Part shown: positions 40,683 through 48,003 of the stretch, one piece after another
Numbering within the stretch: the first letter of the stretch is position 1
Layout: each line of letters opens with the position of its first letter
Notes under the pieces: model-generated
Databases searched by the model: none
What the model saw: the letters and a program-made list of their open reading frames with translations, nothing else
Told to the model about the DNA's origin: nothing
Program-made: the position numbers and the translations under genes
Origin: a virus
IMG/VR virus record: IMGVR_UViG_3300006028_000001
Coordinates: 33,470-97,469 of that record
Length of the DNA stretch: 64,000 nt
Direction: 5' to 3' (one strand)

Positions 40683-40751
40683 CGGGCGTCACAGAGAAAG
40701 ATTGCCGGTAGGGGCGGATCTCGCGGCCAGGGAGTAGGAGCCGCTCCGGGG

Positions 40752-40770
40752 TGTCGCTATGTACGCGACA
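40752..40770. terminator. small hairpin between convergent genes
   Basis: TGTCGC (40752-40757) pairs with GCGACA (40765-40770). It lies in the 96-base gap where the rightward exported-protein gene and a leftward operon meet. It could end transcription from either side. Confidence 0.4.
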
Positions 40771-40778
40771 TCTCCACA

Positions 40779-41033
40779 TCACCCCCGCCGCCGGTAGGTC
40801 CACGCCTGCGGCCACGCCCCCCGCGTCTCCTTGACCCGCTCCGCGAACCCTTCCGCCACCAACCCGGCCAGCGCCGACGCCACGTACCCCTTGGTGAACC
40901 CGGTCTCCCGGGCCAAATCCTGCACGGTGCGCCGCCGGTCAGGGGTGGCTTGCAGCGCCCGCCGCAGCGCCTCCGGGCACGACACGTCCCGGCCGGCCGG
41001 GCGCAGCTTCGACGGATGTGCGGCGGCGTTCAC
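40779..41033 (-). CDS. small winged-helix protein
   Basis: 84 residues from GTG 41033. Winged-helix pattern: LRRALQATPDRRRTVQDLARE, recognition helix TGFTKGYVASALAGLV, wing GFAERVKETRG. DNA-binding regulator at the end of the DUF6221 cluster operon. Confidence 0.75.
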   Translation of the reverse strand: MNAAAHPSKLRPAGRDVSCPEALRRALQATPDRRRTVQDLARETGFTKGYVASALAGLVAEGFAERVKETRGAWPQAWTYRRRG

Positions 41034-41248
41034 GGCTGCTTCCCGGCATGGACCTCGCGCCAGTGCCGGCGGTAGATGCCTTCCGGGCCGTCCGGCTGCC
41101 AGTCGCCCTCGTCATCTTCCCAGTCGCAGCCGTCGATCCGGCACCACACCCGCACGTAGTAGTCGGGGCTGTAGTCCGGCTCACCCTCCTCGCCGCGGGC
41201 GACCGGGGCGTAATCCCAATCGTCGCGGGTGTACCCGCCCACGCTCAC
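41030..41248 (-). CDS. small acidic protein
   Basis: 72 residues from GTG 41248. Very acidic and aromatic (DDWDYAPVARGEEGEPDYS), with a Cys pair (WCRIDGCDW) and a C-terminal His-containing helix. Could be a metal-binding or DNA-mimic type protein; overlaps both neighbours by four bases. Confidence 0.65.
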   Translation of the reverse strand: MSVGGYTRDDWDYAPVARGEEGEPDYSPDYYVRVWCRIDGCDWEDDEGDWQPDGPEGIYRRHWREVHAGKQP

Positions 41249-41661
41249 CGCTGCTCCTCGACGGTCACGCCGTACATCTCGGCCAGCGCCTCCACCACGT
41301 CAGTCAAGGCCACCATGCGGGCCATGGCGCGGACCTGATCGACGCTGTGGTGCGCAGTCTTCGCCCGCCGCCGGGCCTGCTCGTACAGGTCGAGGATGAT
41401 CCGGTGCGCCGCCACCATGCGCAGGGTGCGGGCCGGGTCGTGGCGGGCGACATGGTCAGCGTCAGCCCTACCCTGATCGGAATCCTCGAACTCCGGTGAA
41501 CCCGCCGGTCCGCGCACGTACCAGCCGAAGTCGCCGTAGTAGTGCAGCTTCCCGTACTCCGGGTCGACGTCGTGGGACTGCCAAGGGCCGGGGCTCGCCG
41601 CCTTCGCCACCCGCTCGTCCTCATCGAGCGCGCTGGTCAGCCGCGCCACCAAGTCGCTCAC
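41245..41661 (-). CDS. DUF6221-type protein
   Basis: 138 residues from GTG 41661; the longer in-frame reading to 42267 overlaps other genes. It shows the family pattern: LVARLTSALDEDERVA, SPGPW, and HDPARTLRMVAAHRIIL near the end. DUF6221 proteins abound in Streptomyces and actinophages; function unknown. The adjacent gene is a paralogue. Confidence 0.75.
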   Translation of the reverse strand: MSDLVARLTSALDEDERVAKAASPGPWQSHDVDPEYGKLHYYGDFGWYVRGPAGSPEFEDSDQGRADADHVARHDPARTLRMVAAHRIILDLYEQARRRAKTAHHSVDQVRAMARMVALTDVVEALAEMYGVTVEEQR

Positions 41662-42002
41662 ATCACCCTCCACTCGTCGCGGAACTCCGGATGCCCCGTG
41701 AACGGTGCGGCGAGCACACGCACGACGTAGCACTGCGCGGCGCACTTCTTGTGCAGGTCGAGCAGAAGCCGCTTCGCCGCAAGGTCGGCCAGCACGAACT
41801 GCGGGTCGTTGGCGACGATGTGCTCGGGCAGCGCGCGCAGCCACGGACCGGGCTCGTCGAAGTTCTCCACGACCACGAGGTCTTCGGCGTGCACGTCCAA
41901 CCCGTTTCGGGCGACATGCCACGGGCCGGGGACAGTTGCTTGCGCCTTCGCCTCCAGCTCGTCGTAGCGGGCGCGCAGGAACTCCACGATCTCGCTGCTC
42001 AT
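41658..42002 (-). CDS. DUF6221-type protein, paralogue
   Basis: 114 residues from ATG 42002, overlapping both neighbours. Same design as the preceding gene: IVEFLRARYDELEAKAQ, PGPWHVAR, then NDPQFVLADLAAKRLLLDLHKK. Two tandem members suggest local duplication. Confidence 0.7.
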   Translation of the reverse strand: MSSEIVEFLRARYDELEAKAQATVPGPWHVARNGLDVHAEDLVVVENFDEPGPWLRALPEHIVANDPQFVLADLAAKRLLLDLHKKCAAQCYVVRVLAAPFTGHPEFRDEWRVM

Positions 42003-42409
42003 GACGCCTCCACCAGCAGCCCCGTGGCGCAGCCGCACGGCACCCGCAGCACCGTCGCGCGCCGCTCGCCGAAGCCCTGCACCGGGAACCAGCGGCGGTC
42101 CCAGCAGGACAGACACGCGTACCGGCTGCGCCCCTCGCCGTCCAGGGCGTAGCTGGCCTGCCCCGGGCAGCCGTGATCGTCCGGCCGGCACGTGTCGTGG
42201 TGGTCAGGGTCCCGACCGCAGCCCTGACACTCGCCGCAGATCTCATCCACCACCAGCACGGTGTCATCCGGATCCAGCACGCCGCCGAAGTTGACCGACG
42301 GCAACGCCATCGTGAACCGCGCGCCAGTGACGCCTGCGCCGAGGCAGGAGCCGCAGCGGTTCGGGCCGGAGTACGGCGACGGGGCGGGTAAGTACAGGCG
42401 GGCGGTCAT
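41999..42409 (-). CDS. Cys-rich zinc-binding protein
   Basis: 136 residues from ATG 42409. Several CxxC pairs (CGSCLGAG, CGECQGCG, CLSCW, CGCATG), as in DnaJ-type or ribbon zinc domains, spread over the length. Likely binds two or three zinc ions; partner unknown. Confidence 0.7.
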   Translation of the reverse strand: MTARLYLPAPSPYSGPNRCGSCLGAGVTGARFTMALPSVNFGGVLDPDDTVLVVDEICGECQGCGRDPDHHDTCRPDDHGCPGQASYALDGEGRSRYACLSCWDRRWFPVQGFGERRATVLRVPCGCATGLLVEAS

Positions 42410-42615
42410 CGGTCCTCCAGTCCGCCGAGGATGGTCAGCATGCGCTGCCCCTTGTCGCTGAGGCTCTGTATTTCCAGGTCGATGAGCCCGTTAACGACGG
42501 CGTACGTCGCGGCGCTGGCGAGCCGATGCGGCACGGGTAGGTGGCCGTCGGCGACCAGCCGTAGGGTCGCGGCAAGGTCATTCGTTGATGGCGGGCCGTT
42601 CAGTGGGGCAATCAT
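42406..42615 (-). CDS. small hypothetical protein
   Basis: 69 residues from ATG 42615. Two helices with a hydrophobic face (LAATLRLVADG, TYAVVNGLIDLEIQSL). No family recognised. Confidence 0.6.
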   Translation of the reverse strand: MIAPLNGPPSTNDLAATLRLVADGHLPVPHRLASAATYAVVNGLIDLEIQSLSDKGQRMLTILGGLEDR

Positions 42616-42620
42616 CTCGT

Positions 42621-43049
42621 TTACCGGCCCTCTCCCGTCACGGCGTCGATGGCTGCGATCAGGGCGGCTCGGCGCGGCCAGACAACCGACACGCGGGCCG
42701 GCTTCTCAAACTGGGCCCGCCACTCGACGGCCGCGTCCCGCAGCTTCTGCAGCCGCTCCACCTCGGCAACCAGCGCCGGAAGTGCCCTGCGGGCAGCGGC
42801 GATCAACTCGGCATCCTCCCGCGTCCCGTAGGTGACGGTGATGTCCACGGCCGGGGCGTCCTCCGGATGGTCGAGCGGGTTGACGTAGGCGTCGTTGCAC
42901 ACCGCCCACGCCGGCGGCGAGGACGTGCCTTCGTTGGCGTTGTACGCCTGCCACGGGCCGGGTGTGGCCGCCTGGTCGAGCGCCTTCAGGGCGTCCAGAT
43001 TGAGGGGCTGGTCGGTGGCGGCCGGAGTGGGCTGGTCGGTGGTGCTCAT
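42621..43049 (-). CDS. Ead/Ea22-like (DUF6221-related) protein
   Basis: 142 residues from ATG 43049. The N-terminal PGPWQAYN and the later EDAELIAAARRALPALVAEVERLQ match Ead/Ea22-like phage proteins of actinobacteria, related in layout to the DUF6221 genes downstream. First gene behind the ECF-type promoter copy at 43086. Unknown role; such proteins are non-essential in phages that have been studied. Confidence 0.7.
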   Translation of the reverse strand: MSTTDQPTPAATDQPLNLDALKALDQAATPGPWQAYNANEGTSSPPAWAVCNDAYVNPLDHPEDAPAVDITVTYGTREDAELIAAARRALPALVAEVERLQKLRDAAVEWRAQFEKPARVSVVWPRRAALIAAIDAVTGEGR

Positions 43050-43085
43050 GTCGCGGTTCCGTTCGCTCGGGTGGTCTGTCCCCCA

Positions 43086-43115
43086 GTGCTACGTCGCGGG
43101 CGGCGGTGGGGTTGC
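43086..43115 (-). promoter_or_regulatory. ECF-type promoter element (copy B)
   Basis: Leftward: GCAACC (43115-43110), 16 bases, CGTAGC. 37 bases before the start at 43049, in the gap after the gene at 43124. Nearly identical to copy A, including the GACGTAGCAC end. Confidence 0.65.
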
Positions 43116-43123
43116 GCCACGGC

Positions 43124-43414
43124 TCACCCCAGTTCTGTCAGCCGCCGCACCCACTGCTGCTGCGCCTGCCGCAGCTTCGCCTCCAGCCGCGGCGATCCGA
43201 GCGGGACGATCAGCGCCAGGTCCCGGTCCAGCTGGGCAATGGCCCGGCGCGCCTCCCGCCGGTACAGCGGGGCGCACAGATGGTCGGCGGCGGCCCGCAG
43301 CCAGCGCAGCGGCGGCAGGTCGAGCAGGGCGTACCAGCACCAGTCCAGGGCGCGCACGACGGCCGTGGCGGCGTGGTGGAAGGCGGCGGGGATGCGGGCG
43401 AGGTGGGTGGGCAT
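43124..43414 (-). CDS. small basic hypothetical protein
   Basis: 96 residues from ATG 43414, with GGAAGGA upstream. Trp/Arg/Ala-rich helices (WCWYALLDLPPLRWLRAAADH) and a basic C-terminal coiled segment. It follows the initiator gene in the same transcription unit. A longer frame through 43645 overlaps the initiator gene and is not supported. Confidence 0.6.
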   Translation of the reverse strand: MPTHLARIPAAFHHAATAVVRALDWCWYALLDLPPLRWLRAAADHLCAPLYRREARRAIAQLDRDLALIVPLGSPRLEAKLRQAQQQWVRRLTELG

Positions 43415-43416
43415 GG

Positions 43417-44211
43417 TCAGAGTCCTTCCGGTGGCAGCGCGCGCATCAGCTTCCGCGCGCTGATGCCGCACTCTGCGGCGGCCTCGGAGATGCCGTGGGT
43501 TCCGGCGCGCATGAGGGCGAAGGCACGTTCCAGCGTGGCTGGGTCGATCTCCGTGTCCCGTGTGCCGCCGATCGCGACACGGGGAGGTGTTGGCGGGATG
43601 GGGCGGGACGCTGCCCTGATCAAGGTCTTCAGGGGAATGCCGCACATCTTCGCGGCGTCCGCGAGCGAGTGGGTTTCCAGCAACGCCAGGGCACGTTCAA
43701 CCGGGTCGTCGCGCTTGGCGTCGTCAGCCGTGCCGCGAAGCGGCGACGGATGCGGCGCCCTTTCATTCTTTCTAGGAACGTGACGGTTACCGACGTGTCG
43801 GTAGACCGACGTGTCGGTTCCTGACACGTCGGTGGAAGTTGGTGACATATCCGCAGGTCGCGCCGACGTGTCAGTTTCCGACGTGTCGGTTCTTGATGCG
43901 TCGGTTGGGCAGTCCCGGATCTCCACCTCGGTGTGCCACTTGCCGTCTACGTCGTTGGTGCGGCGGTACCGGACGTAGCCGGCCTTCGCGAGCTCCGCCA
44001 TGGCGTTGCGCATCGCGCGGAAACCCTCGGACGCGTCGCCAGACAGCCGGGCGGTGGCGACCAGCTTGTCCACGGTGGTCTCCCACCCGTCGCGGTAGGA
44101 CAACAGCTCGGCAAGCAACCCCTTGGCGCGCCAACTGATCCGGTGGTCCTGGAGCGCGGCGTTCGCGATCGGGGTCCAGCCGCCGGTGGATTGAGTTCGG
44201 ATGATCCGCAC
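43417..44211 (-). CDS. replication initiator-like protein
   Basis: 264 residues from GTG 44211. Residues 5-100 form a winged-helix domain as in phage replisome organisers (AKGLLAELLSYRDGWETT, then FRAMRNAMAELAKAGYV). Residues 100-160 are a Thr/Asp/Ser-rich linker whose DNA carries iterons. The C-terminal 80 residues hold two short HTH-like repeats with CGIPLKTLI and CGISARKLM. The layout recalls lambda O: origin-binding domain, iteron-bearing linker, interaction domain. It would bind its own gene to start phage replication. Confidence 0.75.
   Translation of the reverse strand: MRIIRTQSTGGWTPIANAALQDHRISWRAKGLLAELLSYRDGWETTVDKLVATARLSGDASEGFRAMRNAMAELAKAGYVRYRRTNDVDGKWHTEVEIRDCPTDASRTDTSETDTSARPADMSPTSTDVSGTDTSVYRHVGNRHVPRKNERAPHPSPLRGTADDAKRDDPVERALALLETHSLADAAKMCGIPLKTLIRAASRPIPPTPPRVAIGGTRDTEIDPATLERAFALMRAGTHGISEAAAECGISARKLMRALPPEGL
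43790..43905. other. iteron cluster, candidate replication origin
   Basis: CCGACGTGTCGGT occurs at 43790-43802, 43806-43818 and 43878-43890, with near-copies at 43863-43875 and about 43895-43905 and an inverted copy at 43822-43832. Each contains CCGAC/GTCGG as an inverted repeat. They lie inside the linker region of the initiator gene, and an AT-rich stretch (43761-43789) borders them. This matches the classic initiator-embedded origin of lambdoid phages. Confidence 0.65.
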
Positions 44212-44212
44212 G

Positions 44213-44272
44213 TCAACGACCTACAATCGGTCGCACAGATGTACAGGACATTTGGCCAACTACGGTTGGCAT
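44213..44272 (-). CDS. possible leader peptide before the initiator gene
   Basis: 19 codons from ATG 44272, preceded by GGGAGGT in a 19-bp sequence also found before the gene at 44773. Its stop ends two bases before the initiator GTG. It may couple translation of the initiator; too short to be sure it is translated. Confidence 0.35.
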   Translation of the reverse strand: MPTVVGQMSCTSVRPIVGR

Positions 44273-44274
44273 GG

Positions 44275-44293
44275 GTCGGGGTACCTCCCGATC
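44275..44293 (-). promoter_or_regulatory. 19-bp leader sequence shared with 44754-44772
   Basis: Read leftward, GATCGGGAGGTACCCCGAC stands just before ATG 44272. Exactly the same 19 bases stand rightward at 44754-44772, directly before ATG 44773. The sequence contains the ribosome site, so it may be a control element shared by two divergent operons. Confidence 0.7.
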
Positions 44294-44338
44294 AAGGGCC
44301 GGGGTTCCAGGAGCGCCAACTCCTGCCCGGCCCGCCTG

Positions 44339-44644
44339 CTACTCAGCCGGTTGGTCCGAGCCGGTCTTCTGATCCTGTTCGCGCTTGAGCGCTTCGACTG
44401 CGGATCGACTGTAGCGGCGGTGCTTGCTGCCTGGCAGGCGCCGGCTTGGCACAAGGATGCCGCTCTTTTCCCAGCGCCGAACCGTAGCCGGCGAGACGTT
44501 GAACTCGCGGGCTACTTCGGTCGGGGTGAGCTCGTCCTTGCCCATGGCTTCCTCGGCGATCAGGTCTTCCAGGTCGCTCAAGGTTACCGAACTTGCCGCT
44601 CCCGTTTCGACGGGTGGCGGCCGGTGCAGGATCACCGTTTCCAT
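44339..44644 (-). CDS. MerR/excisionase-type HTH protein
   Basis: 101 residues from ATG 44644. A clear winged helix at residues 40-92: LTPTEVAREFNVSPATVRRW, then GILVPSRR, PGSKHRRYSRSAVEAL. MerR/Xis/Cox-like DNA-binding domain; the N-terminal 35 residues are disordered. It faces the 44773 operon across a shared control region, so it probably regulates both sides. Confidence 0.8.
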   Translation of the reverse strand: METVILHRPPPVETGAASSVTLSDLEDLIAEEAMGKDELTPTEVAREFNVSPATVRRWEKSGILVPSRRLPGSKHRRYSRSAVEALKREQDQKTGSDQPAE

Positions 44645-44650
44645 GTTCTC

Positions 44651-44728
44651 ATCCTGATCTAACTTCGCTATCTTGTCAACCTTGTCAAGGTGTGCAAGAC
44701 TGAGTCAGCAAGGCAAACGACCTGACTC
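44651..44728. promoter_or_regulatory. divergent control region with promoter and inverted repeat
   Basis: Leftward promoter: TTGACA (44679-44674), 17 bases, CAGGAT (44656-44651), then ATG 44644, so the message may be leaderless. A second TTGACA lies at 44688-44683. Toward the other operon, GAGTCAG (44702-44708) and CTGACTC (44722-44728) form a 7-bp inverted repeat, a likely operator. The 19-bp leader repeat follows at 44754. Confidence 0.5.
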
Positions 44729-44772
44729 GGTGTTGGCGCACTGATCAGGTCCCGATCGGGAGGTACCCCGAC

Positions 44773-45264
44773 ATGACGAGCAGCGCCATCCAGCCCCTCA
44801 CCGAGGCCGCCCCCATCACCTTCCGCGCCGGCCGCGTCGTGATCACCCTGTTCGTGGTCCGCCCCGGCGTGTTCCGGGTCGAAACCCGCCGCGCCTCCAC
44901 CGGCGCCGTCATCGACGAGTGGTCCTGCTCCTACGACAGCGAGCAGACGGCCCGCGCCGAGGCCCGCCGCGCCGCCCGCGCCTTCCGCCAGCACCGCACC
45001 GCCGACGCCCTGGCCGACGAGCACCACCGACTGACCGTGGCGATCGAAGCCGCCGAAGACCGCCGCCGCCCCACCGGCAAGCTGAACGACCAGCGCGACG
45101 CGGTGCAGCCGCTTCGCCGCCGCGCCGCCGACCAGGAGCTGGCCGCCCGGATCCTCGGCACCATCCACGCCGCCGCCGAGGTGCAACCCCTGGAGCCCGA
45201 TGCGCGTATCCGCACCTGGAAGACGCTGCGCGACGAGCTCGCGCCCACCCACCCGAGCATCTGA
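44773..45264 (+). CDS. hypothetical protein, first gene of a rightward accessory operon
   Basis: 163 residues from ATG 44773, with GGGAGGT in the shared 19-bp leader. A beta-rich N-terminal half (VVITLFVVRPGVFRVETRR) precedes a long Arg/Ala-rich helix (about 65-135). No family recognised. It opens the array of small genes that runs to 50766. Confidence 0.7.
   Translation: MTSSAIQPLTEAAPITFRAGRVVITLFVVRPGVFRVETRRASTGAVIDEWSCSYDSEQTARAEARRAARAFRQHRTADALADEHHRLTVAIEAAEDRRRPTGKLNDQRDAVQPLRRRAADQELAARILGTIHAAAEVQPLEPDARIRTWKTLRDELAPTHPSI
45183..45210 (+). promoter_or_regulatory. possible ECF-type element inside a gene (weak)
   Basis: GCAACC at 45183 and CGTATC at 45205, 16 bases apart, pointing toward the next gene 66 bases on. 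Because it lies inside the coding sequence of the first operon gene it could be chance; listed for completeness. Confidence 0.25.
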
Positions 45265-45275
45265 GGAGTCCTGCC

Positions 45276-45476
45276 GTGACCACCATCGACACCGCCGCCT
45301 TCGCCGAGGAACTCGACAGGTTCGACGGGGCGCAGGACGCCCTGTCCGGCGCGATCGACGCCTACCAGGACACGCAGGTGCCGGGTCTGGCCGACGTGCG
45401 TGACGAGGCGGGCTTGGCGCTGGCGTTTGCCGTGCTCCACGCCGTCAATGAAGCCCGCCGCAACCAGAGCAACTGA
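45276..45476 (+). CDS. small hypothetical protein
   Basis: 66 residues from GTG 45276, with GAGGAG ten bases before. Helical and acidic. The middle (LSGAIDAYQDT) and C-terminus (LAFAVLHAVNEARRNQ) form amphipathic helices. Unknown function. Confidence 0.6.
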   Translation: MTTIDTAAFAEELDRFDGAQDALSGAIDAYQDTQVPGLADVRDEAGLALAFAVLHAVNEARRNQSN

Positions 45477-45488
45477 AGGAGCCCCGCC

Positions 45489-45641
45489 GTGTCGCATCTG
45501 GCCACCTTCCGCACCTGCTACCGGTCCTGTTCGAACTGCCGCCTGGAGTTCTGGTTCGTTGTCGGCGCCGGCCTCGGCCTGGCCGCCCTGTTCGGCCTGA
45601 TCCTGCTGCTCGCGCTGCTCAGCCACCCGGCCGGCCACTGA
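45489..45641 (+). CDS. 50-residue Cys-rich membrane protein
   Basis: From GTG 45489, with GGAG upstream. CYRSCSNC at residues 10-17 forms a small metal or disulphide site, followed by one hydrophobic helix (about 22-44). Below the usual length limit; context (chain of tight genes) supports it. Confidence 0.6.
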   Translation: MSHLATFRTCYRSCSNCRLEFWFVVGAGLGLAALFGLILLLALLSHPAGH

Positions 45642-45655
45642 ATCCGAAACCCCGT

Positions 45656-45685
45656 GCAACCTTTCCGCCGCCGCTGACGTGGGAG
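45656..45685 (+). promoter_or_regulatory. ECF-type promoter element (copy E)
   Basis: GCAACC (45656-45661), 16 bases, CGTG (45678-45681), then ATG 45692 close behind. The -35-like part matches fully; the -10 half reads CGTG instead of CGTA. The only GCAACC copy with an imperfect -10 half. Confidence 0.5.
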
Positions 45686-45691
45686 CCAACC

Positions 45692-46123
45692 ATGACATTC
45701 CCCGAATACCCGTCGTACGAGAACCTCGTCGGCACCTTCGCCACGATCCTGCTCAAGGTCGACGACAACGACTACCAGGGCGACTCGCGCCTACTGCTGA
45801 CCGACGGCTTCCGGTTCGGCCTGCTGTTCTTCGGCTGGGGTTCGTGCTCCGGCTGCGACGCTCTCCAATCGGCGCAGGACGACGGCGAGCGGGCGCTGCG
45901 TGAGTTGCGCGACGACCTGGCGAACAAGACCCACTGGGAGGACAACGCCGCCGCTCTGGCTGCCTACATCGAGGGCAAGGACTGGTCGCTGGACTTAGGC
46001 GGCGGCTCAGTGGCCGACGCGGCGTTCCGCGCCCGGACGTTGGAGATCCTGCGGGACCTCGCCGCCGGCCGTACCGATGCCGCCACGGTCGAGACTGCGG
46101 CGACCAAGCAGATCGGCCGGTGA
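45692..46123 (+). CDS. hypothetical protein
   Basis: 143 residues from ATG 45692, directly behind the ECF-type element. An N-terminal alpha/beta core (VGTFATILLKVDDNDYQGDSR, then CSGCD) is followed by an acidic helical half. A frequent unannotated protein type of actinophages. Coupled to the next gene by ATGA-like overlap. Confidence 0.65.
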   Translation: MTFPEYPSYENLVGTFATILLKVDDNDYQGDSRLLLTDGFRFGLLFFGWGSCSGCDALQSAQDDGERALRELRDDLANKTHWEDNAAALAAYIEGKDWSLDLGGGSVADAAFRARTLEILRDLAAGRTDAATVETAATKQIGR

Positions 46124-46305
46124 CCGCCATGCACACCGTCACCCACCCCTTCGCCGCCGCACCCGCCTCCGTCACCCACGCCCTCGCCACCGCGGCCAAC
46201 TTCTACCTCGACCACCTGCCGTGGGCGTTCGCCGCCGGCGCCGCGCTGATGGCCATCGCAGGCGTCCTGGCGTGGCGCGGCAGTCGCACCATCCGGAAGA
46301 CCTGA
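46120..46305 (+). CDS. small membrane protein
   Basis: 61 residues from GTG 46120. Amphipathic N-terminus and one hydrophobic helix (about 34-52) with a basic tail (RGSRTIRKT). No family recognised. Confidence 0.6.
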   Translation: MTAMHTVTHPFAAAPASVTHALATAANFYLDHLPWAFAAGAALMAIAGVLAWRGSRTIRKT

Positions 46306-46310
46306 GTCCG

Positions 46311-46679
46311 ATGGATGATCTGGACCCCGACCTGTCCACCTTGGCCCGCTGGGCGGTGGGCATGACCCTGCTGGACCTGCACGAGGCGCGGGCCACCCTG
46401 TGGGGTGCGCTGATCCGCTACGACGTGCACACCGGCGCCGAACTGCCGCAGCCGCGACCGGACTTCGCCCCATACAACGGCTTGGTCCGCCGCGGCCTGC
46501 CGTCAGGCTGGGAGCACTGGTGCTGGCGGCGGGGCCTGCTGCGGCAGGACATGACCCCTGGCCTTCCGCATTGGGTGCCCACCGATGAGGCGGTGCAGCT
46601 GGCGGAGAAGTGGATCGCCGGGGGTGGTCCGCCGGCGACTGAAATCCCCGACGACGACGAGAGCGAGGCGCACCCGTGA
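46311..46679 (+). CDS. hypothetical protein
   Basis: 122 residues from ATG 46311. Many Trp and Asp/Arg, with a central aromatic motif (GWEHWCWRRGLLRQDM) and an acidic C-terminus. An earlier in-frame start would overlap the upstream gene. Overlaps the next gene by four bases. Unknown function. Confidence 0.6.
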   Translation: MDDLDPDLSTLARWAVGMTLLDLHEARATLWGALIRYDVHTGAELPQPRPDFAPYNGLVRRGLPSGWEHWCWRRGLLRQDMTPGLPHWVPTDEAVQLAEKWIAGGGPPATEIPDDDESEAHP

Positions 46680-46888
46680 GCACGCAATCCGATGACGGCC
46701 GCCGCTACGCCCTGGTGACCGTGGAGCAGCTGACCTGCCCGCAGGACGCGTGGCGGCTGCTGGACAACGCGGAGCCGGTGATCGTACACGGCTCAGCCGA
46801 GCTGGGCCGGAGGATGGCTGAGATCCACCAGTCGGGCCGGTCGGGGATGTTCTTCTTCATCGACATGCCGGACGGAGACAGATCATGA
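46676..46888 (+). CDS. small hypothetical protein
   Basis: 70 residues from GTG 46676. Compact alpha/beta (RYALVTVEQL, PVIVHGSAELGRRMAE, MFFFIDMPDG). No family recognised; coupled both ways. Confidence 0.55.
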   Translation: MSTQSDDGRRYALVTVEQLTCPQDAWRLLDNAEPVIVHGSAELGRRMAEIHQSGRSGMFFFIDMPDGDRS

Positions 46889-47139
46889 CCGCCGCGACGT
46901 GGGTGGGCTACGACGTGCCTGAGGCTGAGGCGGCGCCGGTGTTTCCGGTGCTGGAGTGTTCCGAGGCGGCACCGCTGCGGGACTGGACCGAAATCACGAT
47001 CCGGCCCGTTCGCGAGGTCCACTGCCCGATCCACGGCGTGCTCGGGCACACGGTGCGCGCGGATGAGGCGCGGGCCATTCGTGACGCGCACTGGAAGACG
47101 GCACACTCCGGCGCAACCTCCGACGACGTGGCGACGTAG
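46885..47139 (+). CDS. small hypothetical protein with Cys/His
   Basis: 84 residues from ATG 46885. Acidic N-terminus and C-terminal HCPIHGVLGH, a Cys/His cluster that could bind zinc. Its 3' end overlaps the ECF-type element at 47113. Confidence 0.55.
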   Translation: MTAATWVGYDVPEAEAAPVFPVLECSEAAPLRDWTEITIRPVREVHCPIHGVLGHTVRADEARAIRDAHWKTAHSGATSDDVAT

Positions 47140-47142
47140 CAA
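47113..47142 (+). promoter_or_regulatory. ECF-type promoter element (copy D)
   Basis: GCAACC (47113-47118), 16 bases, CGTAGC (47135-47140). 39 bases before ATG 47181; overlaps the last codons of the upstream gene. Opens the operon that carries the intramembrane protease. Confidence 0.6.
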
Positions 47143-47180
47143 CCCCTGACCGACCCCCACAACCAAGGAGCGTGCCCGCG

Positions 47181-47798
47181 ATGGGCTGCACCACCGAGTT
47201 CACCGGCCGCGTCACCGTCGAGCCGCCACTGAACCCCGACGAGATCGCCTACCTGACCAAGTTCGCCCGGACCCGGCGGATGCACCGCAACAACGGTCCG
47301 TACTTCGTGGATGGGTCCGGCGCGTACGGGCAGGGACGCGACGCCGACATCATCGAGTTCAACAGCGAGCCGCCCGAGCAGCCCGGACTGTGGTGCCGGT
47401 GGGTGCCGACCGAGGACGGCGCCGGGATTGAGTGGGACGGCGGCGAAAAGTTCTACGACGCCGACCGCTGGATGGCGTACCTGATCGACACGTTCCTCAA
47501 GTCGGGCGCGACGGTTCAAGGCGAGCTGGCCGTGCCCGTCGACGGCCGCGTCTACCACGATGCGTTCGAGCGGTTCACCTTCGACCACGTCGTCAACGGC
47601 CGCATCGAGGCCCAGGGCGAACGGGACGACGACCACTGGACGCTGGTCGTGGTCGACAACGAGGTAAGCGTCGAGAAGTACCCGACGATGGCGGAGCGGA
47701 TGGAGTCCGACCCGGATTTGGCCGTCGCCGTGGAGCGCCTCAGGCAAGCTCGCGTGACGGTTTCCCAGTTCGCCGCGCTGACCGGTCAGGAGTACTGA
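47181..47798 (+). CDS. conserved actinobacterial hypothetical protein
   Basis: 205 residues from ATG 47181; AAGGAG at 47165-47170 favours it over GTG 47172. It begins MGCTTEFTGRVTVEPPLNPDE and contains RTRRMHRNNGPYFV and LWCRWVPTEDGAGIEWDG. I recognise this as a family widespread in Streptomyces and related genomes with unknown function. An alpha/beta protein with conserved Trp and acidic residues. Confidence 0.75.
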   Translation: MGCTTEFTGRVTVEPPLNPDEIAYLTKFARTRRMHRNNGPYFVDGSGAYGQGRDADIIEFNSEPPEQPGLWCRWVPTEDGAGIEWDGGEKFYDADRWMAYLIDTFLKSGATVQGELAVPVDGRVYHDAFERFTFDHVVNGRIEAQGERDDDHWTLVVVDNEVSVEKYPTMAERMESDPDLAVAVERLRQARVTVSQFAALTGQEY

Positions 47799-47799
47799 G

Positions 47800-48003
47800 A
47801 TGGCCATTGAGGTTACCGTCCGAGACACCGAGACCGGCGACACGGACACCGTGATCGTCGAGGACTACCTGTTGACCGTCGTCGAGCCCTGCTACCTGGC
47901 CAACCAACAGGGCCATCCGAACGGCACGCACGTGCTGACCATCAAGAACGCCACCCGCCCTCTGATCAGCACGAACGTGACCTACGAGGATGGCCCGCAA
48001 TGA
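47800..48003 (+). CDS. small hypothetical protein
   Basis: 67 residues from ATG 47800, one base after the previous stop. Beta-rich with repeated acidic/Thr strands (DTETGDTDTVIVEDYLL). Overlaps the next ATG. Confidence 0.6.
   Translation: MAIEVTVRDTETGDTDTVIVEDYLLTVVEPCYLANQQGHPNGTHVLTIKNATRPLISTNVTYEDGPQ

Noticed and set aside
43124-43645. A long frame covering the small basic gene and part of the initiator gene
   Set aside because: The first half overlaps the initiator gene and the iterons in another phase; the good ribosome site is at the internal ATG 43414.
43790-43905. CRISPR-like direct repeats
   Set aside because: Copies are 13 bases with uneven spacing of 3-45 bases and partly inverted; they fit iterons, not repeat-spacer units.
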